Of a stretch of 64,000 bases of DNA, positions 35,603-47,885 are shown in pieces (within the stretch, counting starts at the first letter, position 1; each line of letters begins with the position of its first letter). The notes under the pieces were generated by a model, which was not told where the DNA came from, did not search any database, and saw nothing but the letters and a program-made list of their open reading frames with translations. Made by a program: the position numbers and the translations under genes. The stretch comes from Fallopia convolvulus (Eukaryota > Streptophyta > Magnoliopsida > Caryophyllales > Polygonaceae), in contig OZ024735.1 of NCBI GenBank assembly GCA_964016875.1, forward strand, positions 1,914,469-1,978,468, read 5' to 3'.

Positions 35603-35885
35603 CTCCCTCCGTTTCGCAATGTAAGTTGTTTCTAGCTCTAAAAGGTGTTTCATAATGTAAGTCATTTCTTCCATTATTTAATGTAAAACTTTCTAAAATA
35701 GGTCATTGCTCTATTTAATTTACTTAATATTCCAACAACATTTATTAACTTAAGCAATTCTAGTGGTTGAAGAGTTAATAGTACATTGATAAAAACAAAC
35801 ATTAAATTATCATCTTTTCCATTTTAAGCTTGTCTTAATTCCTGTGCAAAATCAAAAAATGACTTACATTGCGAAACGGAGGTAG
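35603..35885. mobile_element. Stowaway-type MITE
   Basis: The inverted ends CTCCCTCCGTTTCGCAATGT and its mirror ACATTGCGAAACGGAGGTAG enclose 283 bases, flanked by TA on both sides. CTCCCTCCGTT ends and a TA duplication define Stowaway (Tc1/mariner) MITEs. Confidence 0.9.
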
Positions 35886-36849
35886 TATTAATTTTTTTTA
35901 AAAAAAATATATTTATATTTCAAATACCTATATACATATATGTGCAAATTTTTAGCTTAAAAATCATATTATACAATTTTTTTAAATTAAATGGGTAATA
36001 CTTTGTAAGGAAATCATTCTTTCAATTTAAAAAAAATTATAATATGATTTTTAAGATACAAATTTACACAAATATGTATATAGTTGTTTTCAATATAAAT
36101 ATAATTTTAAATTTTTTTATATTAATTTGATACTTAAAATTTAAGTGGAAAATAGAAATGAAACACCGAAACTGGAACATAGGATTTGCGACACTATTCA
36201 TACATAGGTTTTCTAGACATTAGGATGCAACCTATGTTCGAGCAATTAGAGGTCTCGAATGTGAAAGTGCGATCCTGGAGCGAAGGGACTCTGACGAGGT
36301 TCATACTTTAGAGGGTTTGGTATTTTGTTTTGATTGAGCTAATTTCTAGGTTAGAGGAAGACTACATAATGTTTCGGTAACTCGGGTATATTTTTGGAAC
36401 AAAGAAGTCCATAGTCTTGGCTTTGTAAACGAAGGAACTATCAATAATACAAGTAAACCATTAAAAATCCTTCTAAAGAAGGTAGATGTTTATCCAATCA
36501 ACTAGTTGGTTGACGTGAGGTTCCTTTATAAGTTAATTATGTTTGTTTACCTACTTTACATTATTTTCACTGCCCAAGGAACTATCTTTATACAATTCCT
36601 TGACTGATTCTAACACACGTAGATCCTACAGATTGTCCAGCCTCTGTTGATTATGGGATGACTGGAAAGCAGTTAGTGTTAATGGAAGAAGCTTTGGCCT
36701 TAAGAGAGGTATACAAGAGGTCATATGTTTTTTTTTCCTCAATTAGAGATTGAAGGTGACAACTTTGCATTATTAATACGATTTATGGAGTTGTCCATGG
36801 GAGATTGAGATCTACACTGATATTCTTATAAAGTTCTATAGGCTTCAAA
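35886..36849. other. Intergenic, LINE target region
   Basis: AT-rich stretch with an internal inverted AT repeat near 35890-36130. No gene is seen. The LINE inserted at 36861. Confidence 0.4.
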
Positions 36850-36861
36850 GTTAACATATCT

Positions 36862-38882
36862 TTCCAGGAAAATGAGGATCATAAGCAAGAAAGGGGGGTT
36901 CAACTTTCATCCTAAATGTAAGCAATTAGGCTTGACAAATATCGCCTTTGCTGATGATCTTCTAATCTTCTTCAAGCCTAATAAGGCCACTCTACAACTT
37001 GTTAAAAATGCTCTGAAAAGCTTTGGGGAAGAATCTGGCTTGAATGCTAATGCGGCTAAAAGTAAAGTCTTCTTTAGAGGGCTATCAAATGCGGAACAAA
37101 ATGAGATGAGTAGTTTGTTGGGCATTAACTTGGGGGAATTTCCTGTGAGATATTTGGGGCTCCCTTTACACACAAGAAGATTGAAAATAGGGGAGTACAT
37201 GCCTCTTATTAACAAGATTACAAGCATCATCCAAAAGAGGAATGTAAGGTTTCTGTCCTACGCATGTAGAATGCCAGTCATAAAGTCTATTATTGAGGGT
37301 GTTCTATCCTTTTGGATGCAAATAACACCTCTTCCAAAGAAGGTGATAAAAAGAATCGAGAGCATTTGTAGAGCTTTTCTCTGGTCAGGTAGCACAGAGG
37401 GCAGGAAAAGTCTGGTTTCGTGGAGCAAAATCTGCAAACCCTTAGAAGAAGGTGGGTTGAACTTCAAGGAACTACTATCTTGGAACAAAACCCTCCTCTT
37501 CAAGCTAGGGTATGATATCATTGCTAAAAGGGATAATTTGTGGACACATTGGGCCAGAAGAAACCTTGTGAGAAGACAGGGTTTTTGGTCAGCTAACATT
37601 TCTGCTACAAATTCTTGGATCTGGAATGGGGTACTGAAATTAAGAAATACAATACTCTAGAGACTACAAATTACAGTGAGGCAAATTCAAGATAGCAGCA
37701 ATCATCTGAACACTCTCTACAAAGCAGATGGTAAGCTGAATTGTGCATTAGTATATGACTACCTCAGGACCTATTCCAATAGAATGGAGTGGTGCTCACT
37801 TGTTTGGTCAGGAATTCATTCAAGAAAATGGAGTTTTCACTGTTGGCTTACCACATGGAACAGATTGCCTACAACTGCAAGATTGCATAAGATTGGTCTC
37901 ATTCCAAAGTCTGATTGTATCCATTGTGGTCATGATAATGAAGATGAGAATCATATATGGTTCCAATGTAGTTTTTCAAAAGCAGTGGAGAATATAGTTT
38001 GGAACTGGCTTCGAGTCTCAGTAAGGTTTAATTCAAACCCATAATGGTGGGACTGGTTCGTGACTTGCAAAAGAAGAAAGAACAATATCTATGTTGCTAA
38101 GCTTACAACTTGTATAGGAATGATATACTTCATTTGGTGGATGAGGAATGAAGCTATTTTCAACAATACAAAACCTGATGCAAACGTTTGTGCTGCAAAA
38201 ATCATTGAAGAATGCAAGATTCGGATCACAACAAAACTCAAGTTAACAGGGAGACATGGCCAAACAATGAGGAATCAGCTAAGACTTTAATTTTGTAATT
38301 CTTCTTTAGCTTCTTTCCTATTCTAAGTGGCTTGGGTTTAGATAGGGTTTTTTGTGGGTGTTTTTGTTTGGAGAGTTTTTCCCCTCTTCATTCTTTGTTG
38401 AGTGTTCTAACAGATGTTATCATGATGAAAGCAAAGTTTGATCTGGCCTACGATAGTTTGCTTTGTGATCCCACACTACTCTATGTGCCTTGGGCATGAG
38501 AATGAGTGAGTTTTGGGGTCCTTGCAGGGCTATGGGAAGCTCTCTCTTTTGCTTGCTTGTTGCTCTGTTTTGGGGTTTCTTGGGGTAATTTTCGGGTAGT
38601 CATACTTGTAAATGATGCCCCTTGCCACCATACGTGGAATGATGATGCAGAGGCAAATCATGATGACACATTTAGTGGCTTGTTCCTCGCTCAAGCATCG
38701 TGCCATGATTAGTGTTGAGTGTTTTCACATGTGGACATACTAATCTATGGCCTTGCTGGAAGTTTGGGTTTGATATAGGTGGTCATGGCTGACTATATTT
38801 TTTTGACTCTTTGGTCCTTGGGACCTACGTGTAATCTCTCCTCTCTTCTTTATAAAAGTTTACCATTTTCAAAAAAAAAAAA
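36862..38882 (+). mobile_element. 5'-truncated LINE with poly(A) and target-site duplication
   Basis: GTTAACATATCT lies at 36850-36861 directly before the element and again at 38884-38895 directly after its A run (38871-38882). The empty site would have read CAAAG-TTAACATATCT-CACACG. The body is the 3' third of an L1-type LINE, and the tail is TTTATAAAAGTTTACC followed by poly(A). Endonuclease and the RT N-terminus are missing. Confidence 0.85.
36872..38290 (+). pseudogene. LINE reverse transcriptase C-terminus and zf-RVT, two stops
   Basis: A single frame runs across TAG 37658 and TAA 38042. It starts inside the RT domain with LTNIAFADDLLIFF (the FADD catalytic box), then VRYLGLPL and GGLNFKE typical of plant LINE/non-LTR RTs. 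The zf-RVT module follows, HCWLTTWNRLPT...CIHCGHDNEDENHIWFQC. The ATG at 36872 is only the first in the truncated copy. With no 5' part and two stops it is inactive. Confidence 0.85.
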
Positions 38883-39044
38883 GGTTAACATATCTCACAC
38901 GTGTTTACGAAGTGAACACAATAGCGGTGGTCCTTGGGACCTACGTGTAATCTCTCCTCTCTTCTTTATAAAAGTTTACCATTTGCAAAAAAAAAAAAAA
39001 TTAACATATCTCACACGTGTTTACGAAGTGAACACAATAGCAGA
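38813..39044 (+). repeat. 116-bp tandem duplication spanning the LINE 3' junction
   Basis: Unit 1 (38813-38928) and unit 2 (38929-39044) each hold the LINE tail from GGTCCTTGGGACC, the A run, TTAACATATCTCACACGTG and GAACACAATAGC. The duplication therefore arose after the LINE inserted. Units differ by few bases. Confidence 0.9.
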
Positions 39045-39998
39045 CTTTATTGCGAAAGAGGAGTTCTCTACGACACACATCGAAGTTGCAATTCTTCCAA
39101 ATCTCTAGGATCTTCTCCGACCAGTTGAATGCACAATTTGTGTTTTCCGAAGTGTCCACGTATAGTATGTATACATGCGAATGCACATTGCGTGATAAAA
39201 GTTGCAGAAGAATGTTGTATTCTTTTCAGACCATAATTGTATCAATACTAATTACTAAACGTATTGTTTTTTAATATCTAAAACAACTCAAGATTAAGAA
39301 AAGAACAGCAAAAGGGTACAAGCAAATATCCTCTGTTATTTTGGCTGCCTGCAACTTGATTGATGATCAGTCACTTTTAGGCGACAAATTTCAACAAAGA
39401 ATAAATTTCTGTTGTTATTTCTTAACAACGAAAAAACATATCATTTGCAAATAATCTCACCTGGCACATGTTCGAAAGGTTGTCATTCATAAAGTCATTC
39501 TTCTTCCACCACAACAATGTTTTCAATTTTGAAATTATTTCTTGGATTTTTCCCTTTGATTTCTAAACATTATCTATTACATGTTTTAATTTTCTGTAAA
39601 TAGCATGATGAACGATTAAACTTTTCTTGCTTACGAAAGAGAAGAAACATACAGTATTTATTTTTCTATAATTGGAACGTAAAATGAAACATCACCTTTC
39701 TTTCTAACAAAGAAATTTTCGGCTAATTACTGGGCTGGCCCATTTACTTTCTCAGGCTGTATGCTTCATACAACTGAACTAAACCTGAAATTGAAACTTG
39801 AGTGCAATTCAAAACATATTAACATGATGATTCTCCGCAAATCTGTATTTACCACATTGTGAAGTTGCTGAGCTGTGTTCAAGGATAACAAAGACAAGCC
39901 ATGAAATATCATGTTTTTCATCACATCTTCATCTTCCCTTTTGTGATATTACTAAAAACTCTGTACAAGCTTTCTATGTGTGTACTTTTAGGGGGAGT
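39045..39998. other. 3' flank of the DUF3527 gene
   Basis: No independent gene is seen. The last part presumably contains the 3' UTR of the - strand gene that stops at 39999. Confidence 0.4.
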
Positions 39999-42436
39999 TT
40001 AGGCCCTACTAACAGGAGAATGCGGCGGATAGGTAGCATATCGAGTTCCTTCGCCTTGAATTATGCTAGACTTCGATCTGTAATGACCTTTTCTTTCTCC
40101 ACTATACTCGTTTACATCAGAGATGCCGGGCTGTATTTGATTGCTTAAGACGGCAACAGAAATGGCAAAAGCTTGCAGGGAAGAAGTCACCGATTCGTAT
40201 TCAACAATATAAATGCCTTCTCCATGGGGGACCAATCTGAAGACAGGTCTACTTTCTTTGCCAGCACCCTGTAAATATGTAAGCTATATAAATCCATGCA
40301 ACAAATGACAGGAAATGAGATAAACAGGTTAGAAAGAAGAAATCAGACCTGACGGAATAGATTGCAATTTTTTCGTAAAGCTTCATCTTGATCCTGGTTT
40401 GTGAGAACTTGTAGTTTACAGCCAACATCCCAGCCTCCACAATCACACAATCCTCCAGTTCTCCAGCGGTGGATCAACGAAGCAGGCACTCCATCATTTG
40501 GCAGGCTATGAATTGCACTAGGCAGTATGACTTCAATTTCTGCAGTGTTGTTTTGATTGTTCTTCCTCTGATCATCTCCAGAGACTTCTTTAGGAATATT
40601 CATTACAATGGCTCCAAGCTCCCTTTTAACTGCTGATTCTGAAGCTTCTTCATCCACCTTGCTTAGATCAACGCCATATAAGACAGATTCCCTTGTGAAC
40701 TTTTCTTCGTTCTCACAGGGTAAAGTCTCTGAAACCTTCATTTGACCAATTATATTATACGAAAATTCAGAACTTTTGCCTTTGCTTCCTTGGTGTCTCC
40801 AGACACCAACTTTCCTCTTAACTTCCTGAACGGAATAGAACGAGTAGAGCCAACTGGGGTCATTCTTTCTTAAAGGGCTTAACCTTTTAACAGTGGATGC
40901 AAGAATCTCATTGTTGGTTTCCACAAGAAACTTGAACAAAGGCAAACCACTCTTCAGGGTAAGTTGCAGCACTGCCTTGATGAAAGTTGACCCAGACTTC
41001 TCACTCTTAATGCTGAGATTCTCCAATTGTGACAGAGAGCTATTGACAGGCTTGGCAGCCCTGTGCTTCAATATTGGATGTAACAATTTTTTAAATGGAC
41101 TAATTATGCCTCTATCCATGGAATTGACTGCATTATTGGTTGGATTGTCATGGATGTTCAATGCTTCGGCAGGACCAGATCTGATCGTGGCATGATTTAA
41201 ATGAGGAAGAGTTGAACCGTCCCTGAAGCTGAGGCTTCTACTCAATCGTCCTATGCTTAAACTAAACTGGCGAGCAAGTGAAGGATCTTTGGCATTTGAA
41301 TTGCTCAAATCAGAACTTTTATGGCCTAGTCCCTTGGGAGTAGTAGATGCAGCTGCACTCATTAACTCCTCTTCCTTATTTCCTTCCTGCTGAACATCAA
41401 ATGAAACAGAGAGCTTGCGACTCCTTTGAGTAGACAACTTTGGTGAATCAGATGGAAGGTGCATTCTCTGGTCAAGAATCAACCTATCAAGATTCATGTC
41501 TAACTCAGTCTCAGTGTCCACCACAAATGGAAGGGGACAAGAATGTGGATTATCAGAGGTTAAATCATCATAAGGACGCTCCTCAATAGAAAATACATCT
41601 GAAAAACTGCTCCAATTCAGTTCTGCTGAATTTCCATCAACAGATGTGCATTGGAATTCATCCAGGCCACCTGATCGAGTGAAGTCTTTGGGTAGAAGAA
41701 GAATCACACTGTCTTGCTTTTTATGGCAATGCTGTTGAGCATAATCAGATTCTAGTTCACTGCACTTTGATATTGGGATTCCAATCTCAGAGTAGTCTCT
41801 CTGATGTAAATCCGGTGCCTTGGTTTTGTGAGACTTCTTCTTCATAGTACCTCTAACATAGGATTTATCTTTTCTTGTTTCACTTCGCTGCTCATCCATG
41901 GAACATTTTTCAATGGTGGTAAAATCATGGCAGCTTATCACATTTGAACTATGATGTAGGAATTTGGGAGAATAGTTCACTTGTTCGGGAGAATAAACTT
42001 TGGAGCAAGAAGCATAATTCTGCTTTGGCAGCACCTCAGTTTTTGATGTTCCTGACGCAATTGATGAGGCTGTATAAGAACTGCTTCCAGCATATGAAGT
42101 ACCTACTTTAATTTGTCCTGAGCTTGGCTTTTGCTTGCGCTTCCATTTCTCTAGACGTTCCCAATCAAGGACTCCAAAATTCAAAATTTTGTCCTGAGGA
42201 TTTTCTCCTTGTTGGAGAAAACCAGGCAGACGGGACATGTGCTTGACAAGCTCTTCCTTTTTGTTTCCATTCTTCCCCGCTTTCTCCTGCTGATGATTCC
42301 CATTGGAGCGCGGAGGACGAATAGGAATGTCAGGCCGGATTTTGTCACGGAGACTTAGACTTGCTCGTGGTGATAGAGCTTTCTCTTTCACAGTCTTGGA
42401 TGTGGGATGCTGTCTTGGTTGTGATTTTGATGGCAT
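39999..42436 (-). CDS. DUF3527-domain protein, two coding exons
   Basis: Coding exons 42436-40349 and 40268-39999 join in phase (FRQ|GAGKES) into 785 residues. The ATG of MPSKSQPRQ is chosen; an in-frame extension upstream lacks an ATG. The N-terminal half is basic and Ser-rich, with SLSLRDKIRPDIPIRPP and SRLPGFLQQGENPQDKI as blocks typical of the family. The C-terminal part (residues about 440-785) matches DUF3527: HPILKHRAAKP, FKFLVETNNEILAS, GGWDVGCKLQVL, then RLVPHGEGIYIVEYES. DUF3527 proteins are plant-specific with no established biochemical role. No signal peptide or membrane segment is visible. This is the one ordinary, fully intact, non-cluster gene in the window. Confidence 0.85.
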
Positions 42437-42500
42437 GGTTCTCTTCTCCAAGAAGGAAATTCACTAATCAAGTGACTGGACAGCCCTTTTCAACCTCATT

Positions 42501-43517
42501 CTGCATAAGATGACCCCATGACAAAATTCAGAATGCAAATCAGTGGCAATCAGCGAAACACGACTCAAGATGAATTCATGTTGAAAATTGTTACAAGACA
42601 TACTTTCAGTTAAAAAACAATGAGAAATCAGCCGGCACATCCCAAAATTGTAAGAGCTGAATAGAAATTGGCACTCCCATATGTAGAGTTCTCACTAATA
42701 AAGCAGAAAACAGAAAAATCAACAAGTGATGCAGCAACATGTACAGATTGCAGAGTGATTTCTTAAGTTTTCAGTGCAATAGAGCAATATGCGCTAGTAT
42801 TTGACACAAACTATTAATAATGGTGAGAGAACTCGAATTAGTACTCATCGAACACAGAGCTTTGATTTAACATTTATATTCTCTAGTTGATTTCATCACA
42901 AAGTTTGGACACAGAAACCAAGCAAAATATGAAACTCCATAGATCGGAAATTTGGACCACACAGGTTACATCCAGCGCCAATAACAGCAATGATATCTAG
43001 TCCGGTTAATCATAAACCGCAAACACGCAGCACATGAGTTGCGCAGATCTACGGATATCGACCAGGAAATTGCAGAAATAAACACAAAACAGCAATGCAC
43101 GAATCGAAAACAAACAAATCACACACCGAATAATAGAAACGGAATCAAAACCTTGTTTTACTTCATTGGAGGAGAGGGAAAGCACGGGGGCGACGCGCGA
43201 AGTATAGGGGAAGAAAAAAGCAACGAAATGAGACGAAATTCGATTCAGAAAAAAAGTTCAAAATGACAAGAAACTAAGCCATTATTAAAAGAAAGATTCA
43301 GAGGGAGGGGGGGAGAGAGAGTGGGGAAGGGAGACAAGTTCTTGCTTTCCCGCGAAAATCTTGAACGAGAAAATCGTACATCCAAAGCAAAAGCAAGGTA
43401 TATTATGTTCACCAGCAATAGATTTATATTCTGGCTACAAGTAGACATCAATCAGAAAAGGAAAAGGAAAAGAAAGGAAAAAGGATAGAAGAGAGATTGT
43501 TCTTCAAGTTTGCTCAC
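42501..43517 (-). other. Intron in the 5' UTR of the DUF3527 gene
   Basis: A - strand donor CTTGCAG|GTGAGC at 43517 and an acceptor TTATGCAG at 42501 leave a leader of about 65 bases before the ATG. Long first introns in the 5' UTR are common in plant genes. Confidence 0.55.
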
Positions 43518-43690
43518 CTGCAAGTTTGAGTCCTTGTTCCGCATTCACCTGGTGGCAGCGACCGCCATTTCTGGAATTCTGAACTTTGAAGTTCACAATC
43601 GCGTACAGAGAGGAAGCGAGGAAGAAAGAGAGCTACTCGTAGTCGATCGTACGGAGAAGAATACATCCAGTGAGGGAGAGGATGAGAGAA
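43518..43690 (-). promoter_or_regulatory. Untranslated first exon and core promoter of the DUF3527 gene
   Basis: Upstream of the donor the - strand is CT-rich (CTCTCTTTCTTCC and similar). A TAAATAG box lies near 43705, so transcription probably starts around 43670. The exact start cannot be set from sequence. Confidence 0.4.
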
Positions 43691-43699
43691 AGGATCTGC

Positions 43700-45747
43700 T
43701 ATTTACGCATTTTTGGACGGACCTTCGGATCGCACCGCATCGCCTTCCCATCCATTGGATCGGACGGTCGAAAAGAAGGCGAACGGGTGGTGGCGGGTCC
43801 CACATGATTTCTAGTCCTAGCAGGCATTTCATTTTGCTTTCTGTTGAATATTGGGTCGCTTTCATTGATCACGGATCCCGGAAGAAATATGGGGTCCACG
43901 TGCCCCCATTTTATCATTATTATGTCCCACTTAAGGGGCGTGGTAAATGGATCATTGGGCTACCAAGTTTTAATTATGTGAGGATTTCTTAGTTTTTATT
44001 TTATACTCCGTTCAATCCTAATCATCTTTTTAGAACTATGCATATATCAAAATATATATTTAATTAAATATTTACTTTATACATTAAAAATGAAAATAAA
44101 ATAAATTTAGTTAACTTTGTTTGATTAAATATAAAAATTAAATTGAAAAAATTGTATCCAAAAGTAAATAAATAAATTTTATGAACAAAATTTTGGAACT
44201 AAAAAGACAATTAAAATTCAAAAGAAGGAGTACTTAATGTTTGAGAAATAAAGGTTTTTATTTTCTACAAAAAAGTTTTTAGCTTAACGAATTTTTAGAT
44301 ATTTTTTAGTCAAATTTTCGTTTTGATTCTCGTAGGTAGTTTCCTTAATAAACAAATATTTTTAGCTTAACATCTTATTTGTACTTTGTTTTGTGCTTAT
44401 CATCCAAATAAAGCCTCTCTCATTTTTTTTATCGAATAAAGTCTCACTTAGTAGTACTATTATTGTAGGTTTTGGCTCCAAATGACCTATATATTATCAT
44501 CTTTTTTCCATTTTTTTCTTTCTAAATATCCACATGTCCTGTGCATTATCTTTATGGTCTATGCCTCCTTTTTCTTCTCCTTCCCCTTTCTGTCAAATTA
44601 AAGAGGCAGAAAGAAGTCTAAAGAAGTGGAAAAAGGAGAGGGAAGGGTCCCAATGATGGATTTATATTTCTTTATTAAAAGAGAGCCATATAGATTGAAT
44701 GATTGGGAACAATCTATATATGTTACAACTTTCAACAAATTAATTAAGGATGAGTTAAGTTTGACCGAGGCATACAAAATACCAAAACGAGTTTAATCCA
44801 GAATAGTACCCCGTTGTTAAAAAAGAAAAAATAAATATTGCCTTTGCCATGGCCACATAGTTTTAGTTAATTAATGTGATGTAATGTTTTCTTCGATCTA
44901 CATTTTTTTTGGGTGATGGACAATGGTGAGACCTAATTAATGTTCTCTAGTGCATGCATTAAAAGTTCATTTAATAAGGTTAGAAAATAAAGGGAAAATG
45001 GAATAATTTTAATAAATTAAAGTAATTAAGGAAACGTGCAAGGTAATGGTAGATGAAACAGAAACGACGAATTCGAATGGTTTGAACTAAATGGGGGAAT
45101 CACTAATCAGATCGATGATCAGAGGGAGTACGTACGTTAAAAATTTGCCAGAGGACACGACTGACGAGTGACGACACGACCCGGCCAGCACCACCCCGTC
45201 ACCTTCATGCATGCATAGTAACTCAAATTTGTCAGAGGATTCTGATTTCATTCTGACCTTGAGGATCCCATCCTTCAATATATTACATTCATTTATTTTG
45301 TCATCACTTATTCTGGTCGCCTTTGCTTGTAGTAATTAGATTTATCTTCCTTTTTATAAATCATTTGTTACCTAGCTACCTTCATCTAATCATCTTAAGA
45401 GATACTATGTGCATTTCAATTTCGAAGTTCATCTTCACATTTAACGTCCATGAGTGTAATCCGAGCATATTACATTATCACTCAAAGATGAAACATTCCT
45501 TTTTCTTTTTCTCTAATGTTTTTGTTGGGCTCAAACTTCAACGGCCCTTTCCAAAGGCCCACGAACGTGAAGAGTCCAGAGACCCGTCTAGCCCGCAGGA
45601 TACAATAACCGCCACAGATGCCCATGAAAAATTGGAAGAGGAAATGGATCGGGGACAGGCGAACATGAAAAGGAAACGACTGGCGAGATCGTGTTGGCCA
45701 ACCGTCGAGGAATGGGAGGGGCGGGGGAGATAAAATATAAACGATGG
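43700..45747. other. Intergenic, contains a MITE
   Basis: Apart from the MITE at 44006 no gene is supported. A - strand frame at 45087-45278 and a + strand frame at 45323-45733 show no recognised domain. Confidence 0.4.
44006..44230. mobile_element. Stowaway-like MITE
   Basis: TA|CTCCGTTCAATC...CATCTTTTTAGAAC at the left faces AACTAAAAAGACAATT...AAGAAGGAG|TA at the right. The inverted ends are imperfect, 225 bases apart, with TA duplications. Confidence 0.6.
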
Positions 45748-46632
45748 TGTAAAACTCGCAACCCTAAGAATCCAAACTCGCAAGTATAAAGCAAGAACGA
45801 GAAACTTAAAGGAACTGTAAAAGCGAGAGAACACAACAAGTTTGGTGACCCGGTTCAGATCAAAGATCCTACGTCCGGGAGTCCTAGTTCGGAGAGACCA
45901 TCCCAATATCCACTAAGTTTTCAAAGAAGATTACAAGAACGGCTACACAGATCCAGGAAAGTAAAACTCAAACATCAAAGACAGAGAAAACAATTTGAAA
46001 ACTCAAGAACAAGGTATAGAGGTAGAAGAAGGGAATAGAAGGGATCTAAGATAGGGTTTCGACCCCCTATCAGGCTGACTAAGCTCGAGATAAAGCTTAG
46101 TGTTGACGCACCACTATGGATCTCAACGAGAACAACCTCGCCTTTATCTTCTTCGGTGAGATCTCCACCGTCTGGCTCTCTTCTCTCTCTTCTCTCTTTT
46201 CTTCCTCTCTTCCTTTTCTCTCTCTTTCTTTCTGGATGCGCCGCGGAGAATGAAGTGATGAATGAACTCCCAAACCCTAGAGCGAGCTTAAATAGCTAGG
46301 TCACAAGGTAAGGTGCTAAACGCCGCGTTTCACTAGAACGTGAGCTTCTTCTTTCGTACATCAGAGTTGGGCCAGTGTTTTGGGCCTTTTAAGAGCAAGC
46401 CCAGACCAAAAGCTAAACGAAGCTCGAACCAACTCAATATTTAAGCCCAAGCCTTAAGTTACATCCAAACCGGAATAAATCCGAGGAAGCAACAAAAGAG
46501 CAAGGACTCGGTTTGAACCGATACAAGAGTTCAAGCCCGGTTTTCTCTTATTGTGTATAGTCTACTAATCCTAGGAATGTGCCATGCCTCTTTCTTTATC
46601 ACTAGAGTTTAAAGTAGGTTTAATATCTAACA
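45748..46632 (-). mobile_element. Solo LTR, probably Ty1/copia type
   Basis: The 885-base segment begins TGTAAAACTCGC and ends GATATCTAACA. It is flanked by GATGG on both sides (45743-45747 and 46633-46637), a perfect 5-bp target duplication. On the - strand it starts TGTTAGATATTAAACC, a usual copia LTR start. A TATTTAA box lies near 46290 in that orientation. No internal domain is present, so the element has been reduced by LTR-LTR recombination. The copia label rests on the end sequence only. Confidence 0.8.
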
Positions 46633-47460
46633 GATGGGTAGGATGTATGGTAGTTGTGTGAAGCTTATTTAATTCCAGGGAACTATAAACCAATCAAGTT
46701 TGGTTCACAAAATACAATCTGTCAATACACATTCATTCGATTTTATCGTTCTTTTGATTTTTTGAATGCGTTAATCGATTAGATCAAGCTCCGGTTAATT
46801 TCGAGGATTAAAATCCAGCAGAAGGTTGAACTGATATCACATGAATAATTCTTTGTCCAATTCTTAGGGATTTGAAAAGAAGAAGTTTTATAGTTCATAA
46901 TCTATCAATATCCTATTATCTCTATCTTTTATTAGTCTTAAAATCTAATGGGAATCTAATCCTCTTTTATTAATTAGTTTAAGTATCATCAGATTGAATC
47001 AAACACACCAGACATGAATTCAAGCAAATATCTAATTACAATCTTACCCACAATATTATTGAGTTCACTCCTGTTGATGTAATATCCCTTGTAAAAATGT
47101 AATTTTGCTTTACATTTTTCCATTAATACTTTATGCACATTTTTTCCCCTCGTACACAAGAATTTTCTCGCTTCATGATGCGAGACGCTTCGTAATGCAT
47201 TTCGCTAATGGGTACCCAGTAAAAGAATTCGGAATCCAGTTGAATTCAACTCAATTCATAAAGCGAGTCTCTTTGTGAAGCATCGCGCTTCACGAAGCGT
47301 GAGTTACCGCTTCACAAAGCGAGAAAAATCGCAATAAGGAGCGACTAAATCACCTTCCCCTCTTCGTCTTCTTTCTATCCTAGCCGTCGCAGACGTTGTC
47401 AACGACGATCAATTTCGTTTTCCGAATAAAGCAATTTCTCACATCCTTAATCTACAAACA
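46633..47460. other. Intergenic, with a palindromic CGCTTC/GAAGCG cluster
   Basis: At 47168-47325 the words CGCTTC, GAAGCG, AAAGCGAG and CTCGCTTC recur on both strands. They include the perfect palindrome CGCTTCACGAAGCG with one central mismatch. No gene is seen. Confidence 0.45.
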
Positions 47461-47885
47461 ATGGCCGATCGAAGTGGGCATCTTCCGGCGGTGTCGCCGG
47501 CCCGATCTTTCAACGTCGAGGCAGAAGGTGGGGGAAAAATCGTTGATCTGGAGGAGGTCGCGCTAGCAGTGATGGAGTTCAAAGACAGCGGTGGAGTTCG
47601 GGCTAGTGGAGGAGGTCGATCCGGTGTTGGTGGATCCGGTGTGGAGCAGGAGAGTAGTGGAGGTCCGGAAGTGGAGCCGGTGGGTGGTGGAGGTCCGGAA
47701 GTATGAGTGGAGAGTCTGGAGGGTGGTGGAGGTCCGAAAGTACGAATGGAGCAGCCAGAGGGTGGTGGGAGGTCCGGAACTTCGTAGTTCCGTTGTGGGG
47801 CCGGAGGGTGGTGGACCGTCGGGGGGTCCCGCTATCCCATCGGCTAGTGTTGAGGTTGCGCTCCGAGCGGGATATCCACTTAAAT
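47461..47885 (+). other. Gly-rich open frame on a GC-rich minisatellite
   Basis: ATG 47461 opens 81 codons (MADRSGHLPAVSPARSF, then Gly/Val/Glu-rich). The end dissolves into degenerate repeats of GGTGGTGGAGGTCCGGAAGT (about 47640-47790) that are open in several frames. It may be the first exon of a gene cut off by the LTR at 47886, or a chance frame. No domain is recognised. Confidence 0.25.

Noticed and set aside
43593..43992. Frames on both strands over the first exon and promoter of the DUF3527 gene
   Set aside because: Explained by the GC-rich untranslated exon and promoter; no homology recognised.
45087..45278. - strand 63-codon frame with a possible donor inside
   Set aside because: Protein-like in part but without partner exons or a recognised domain.
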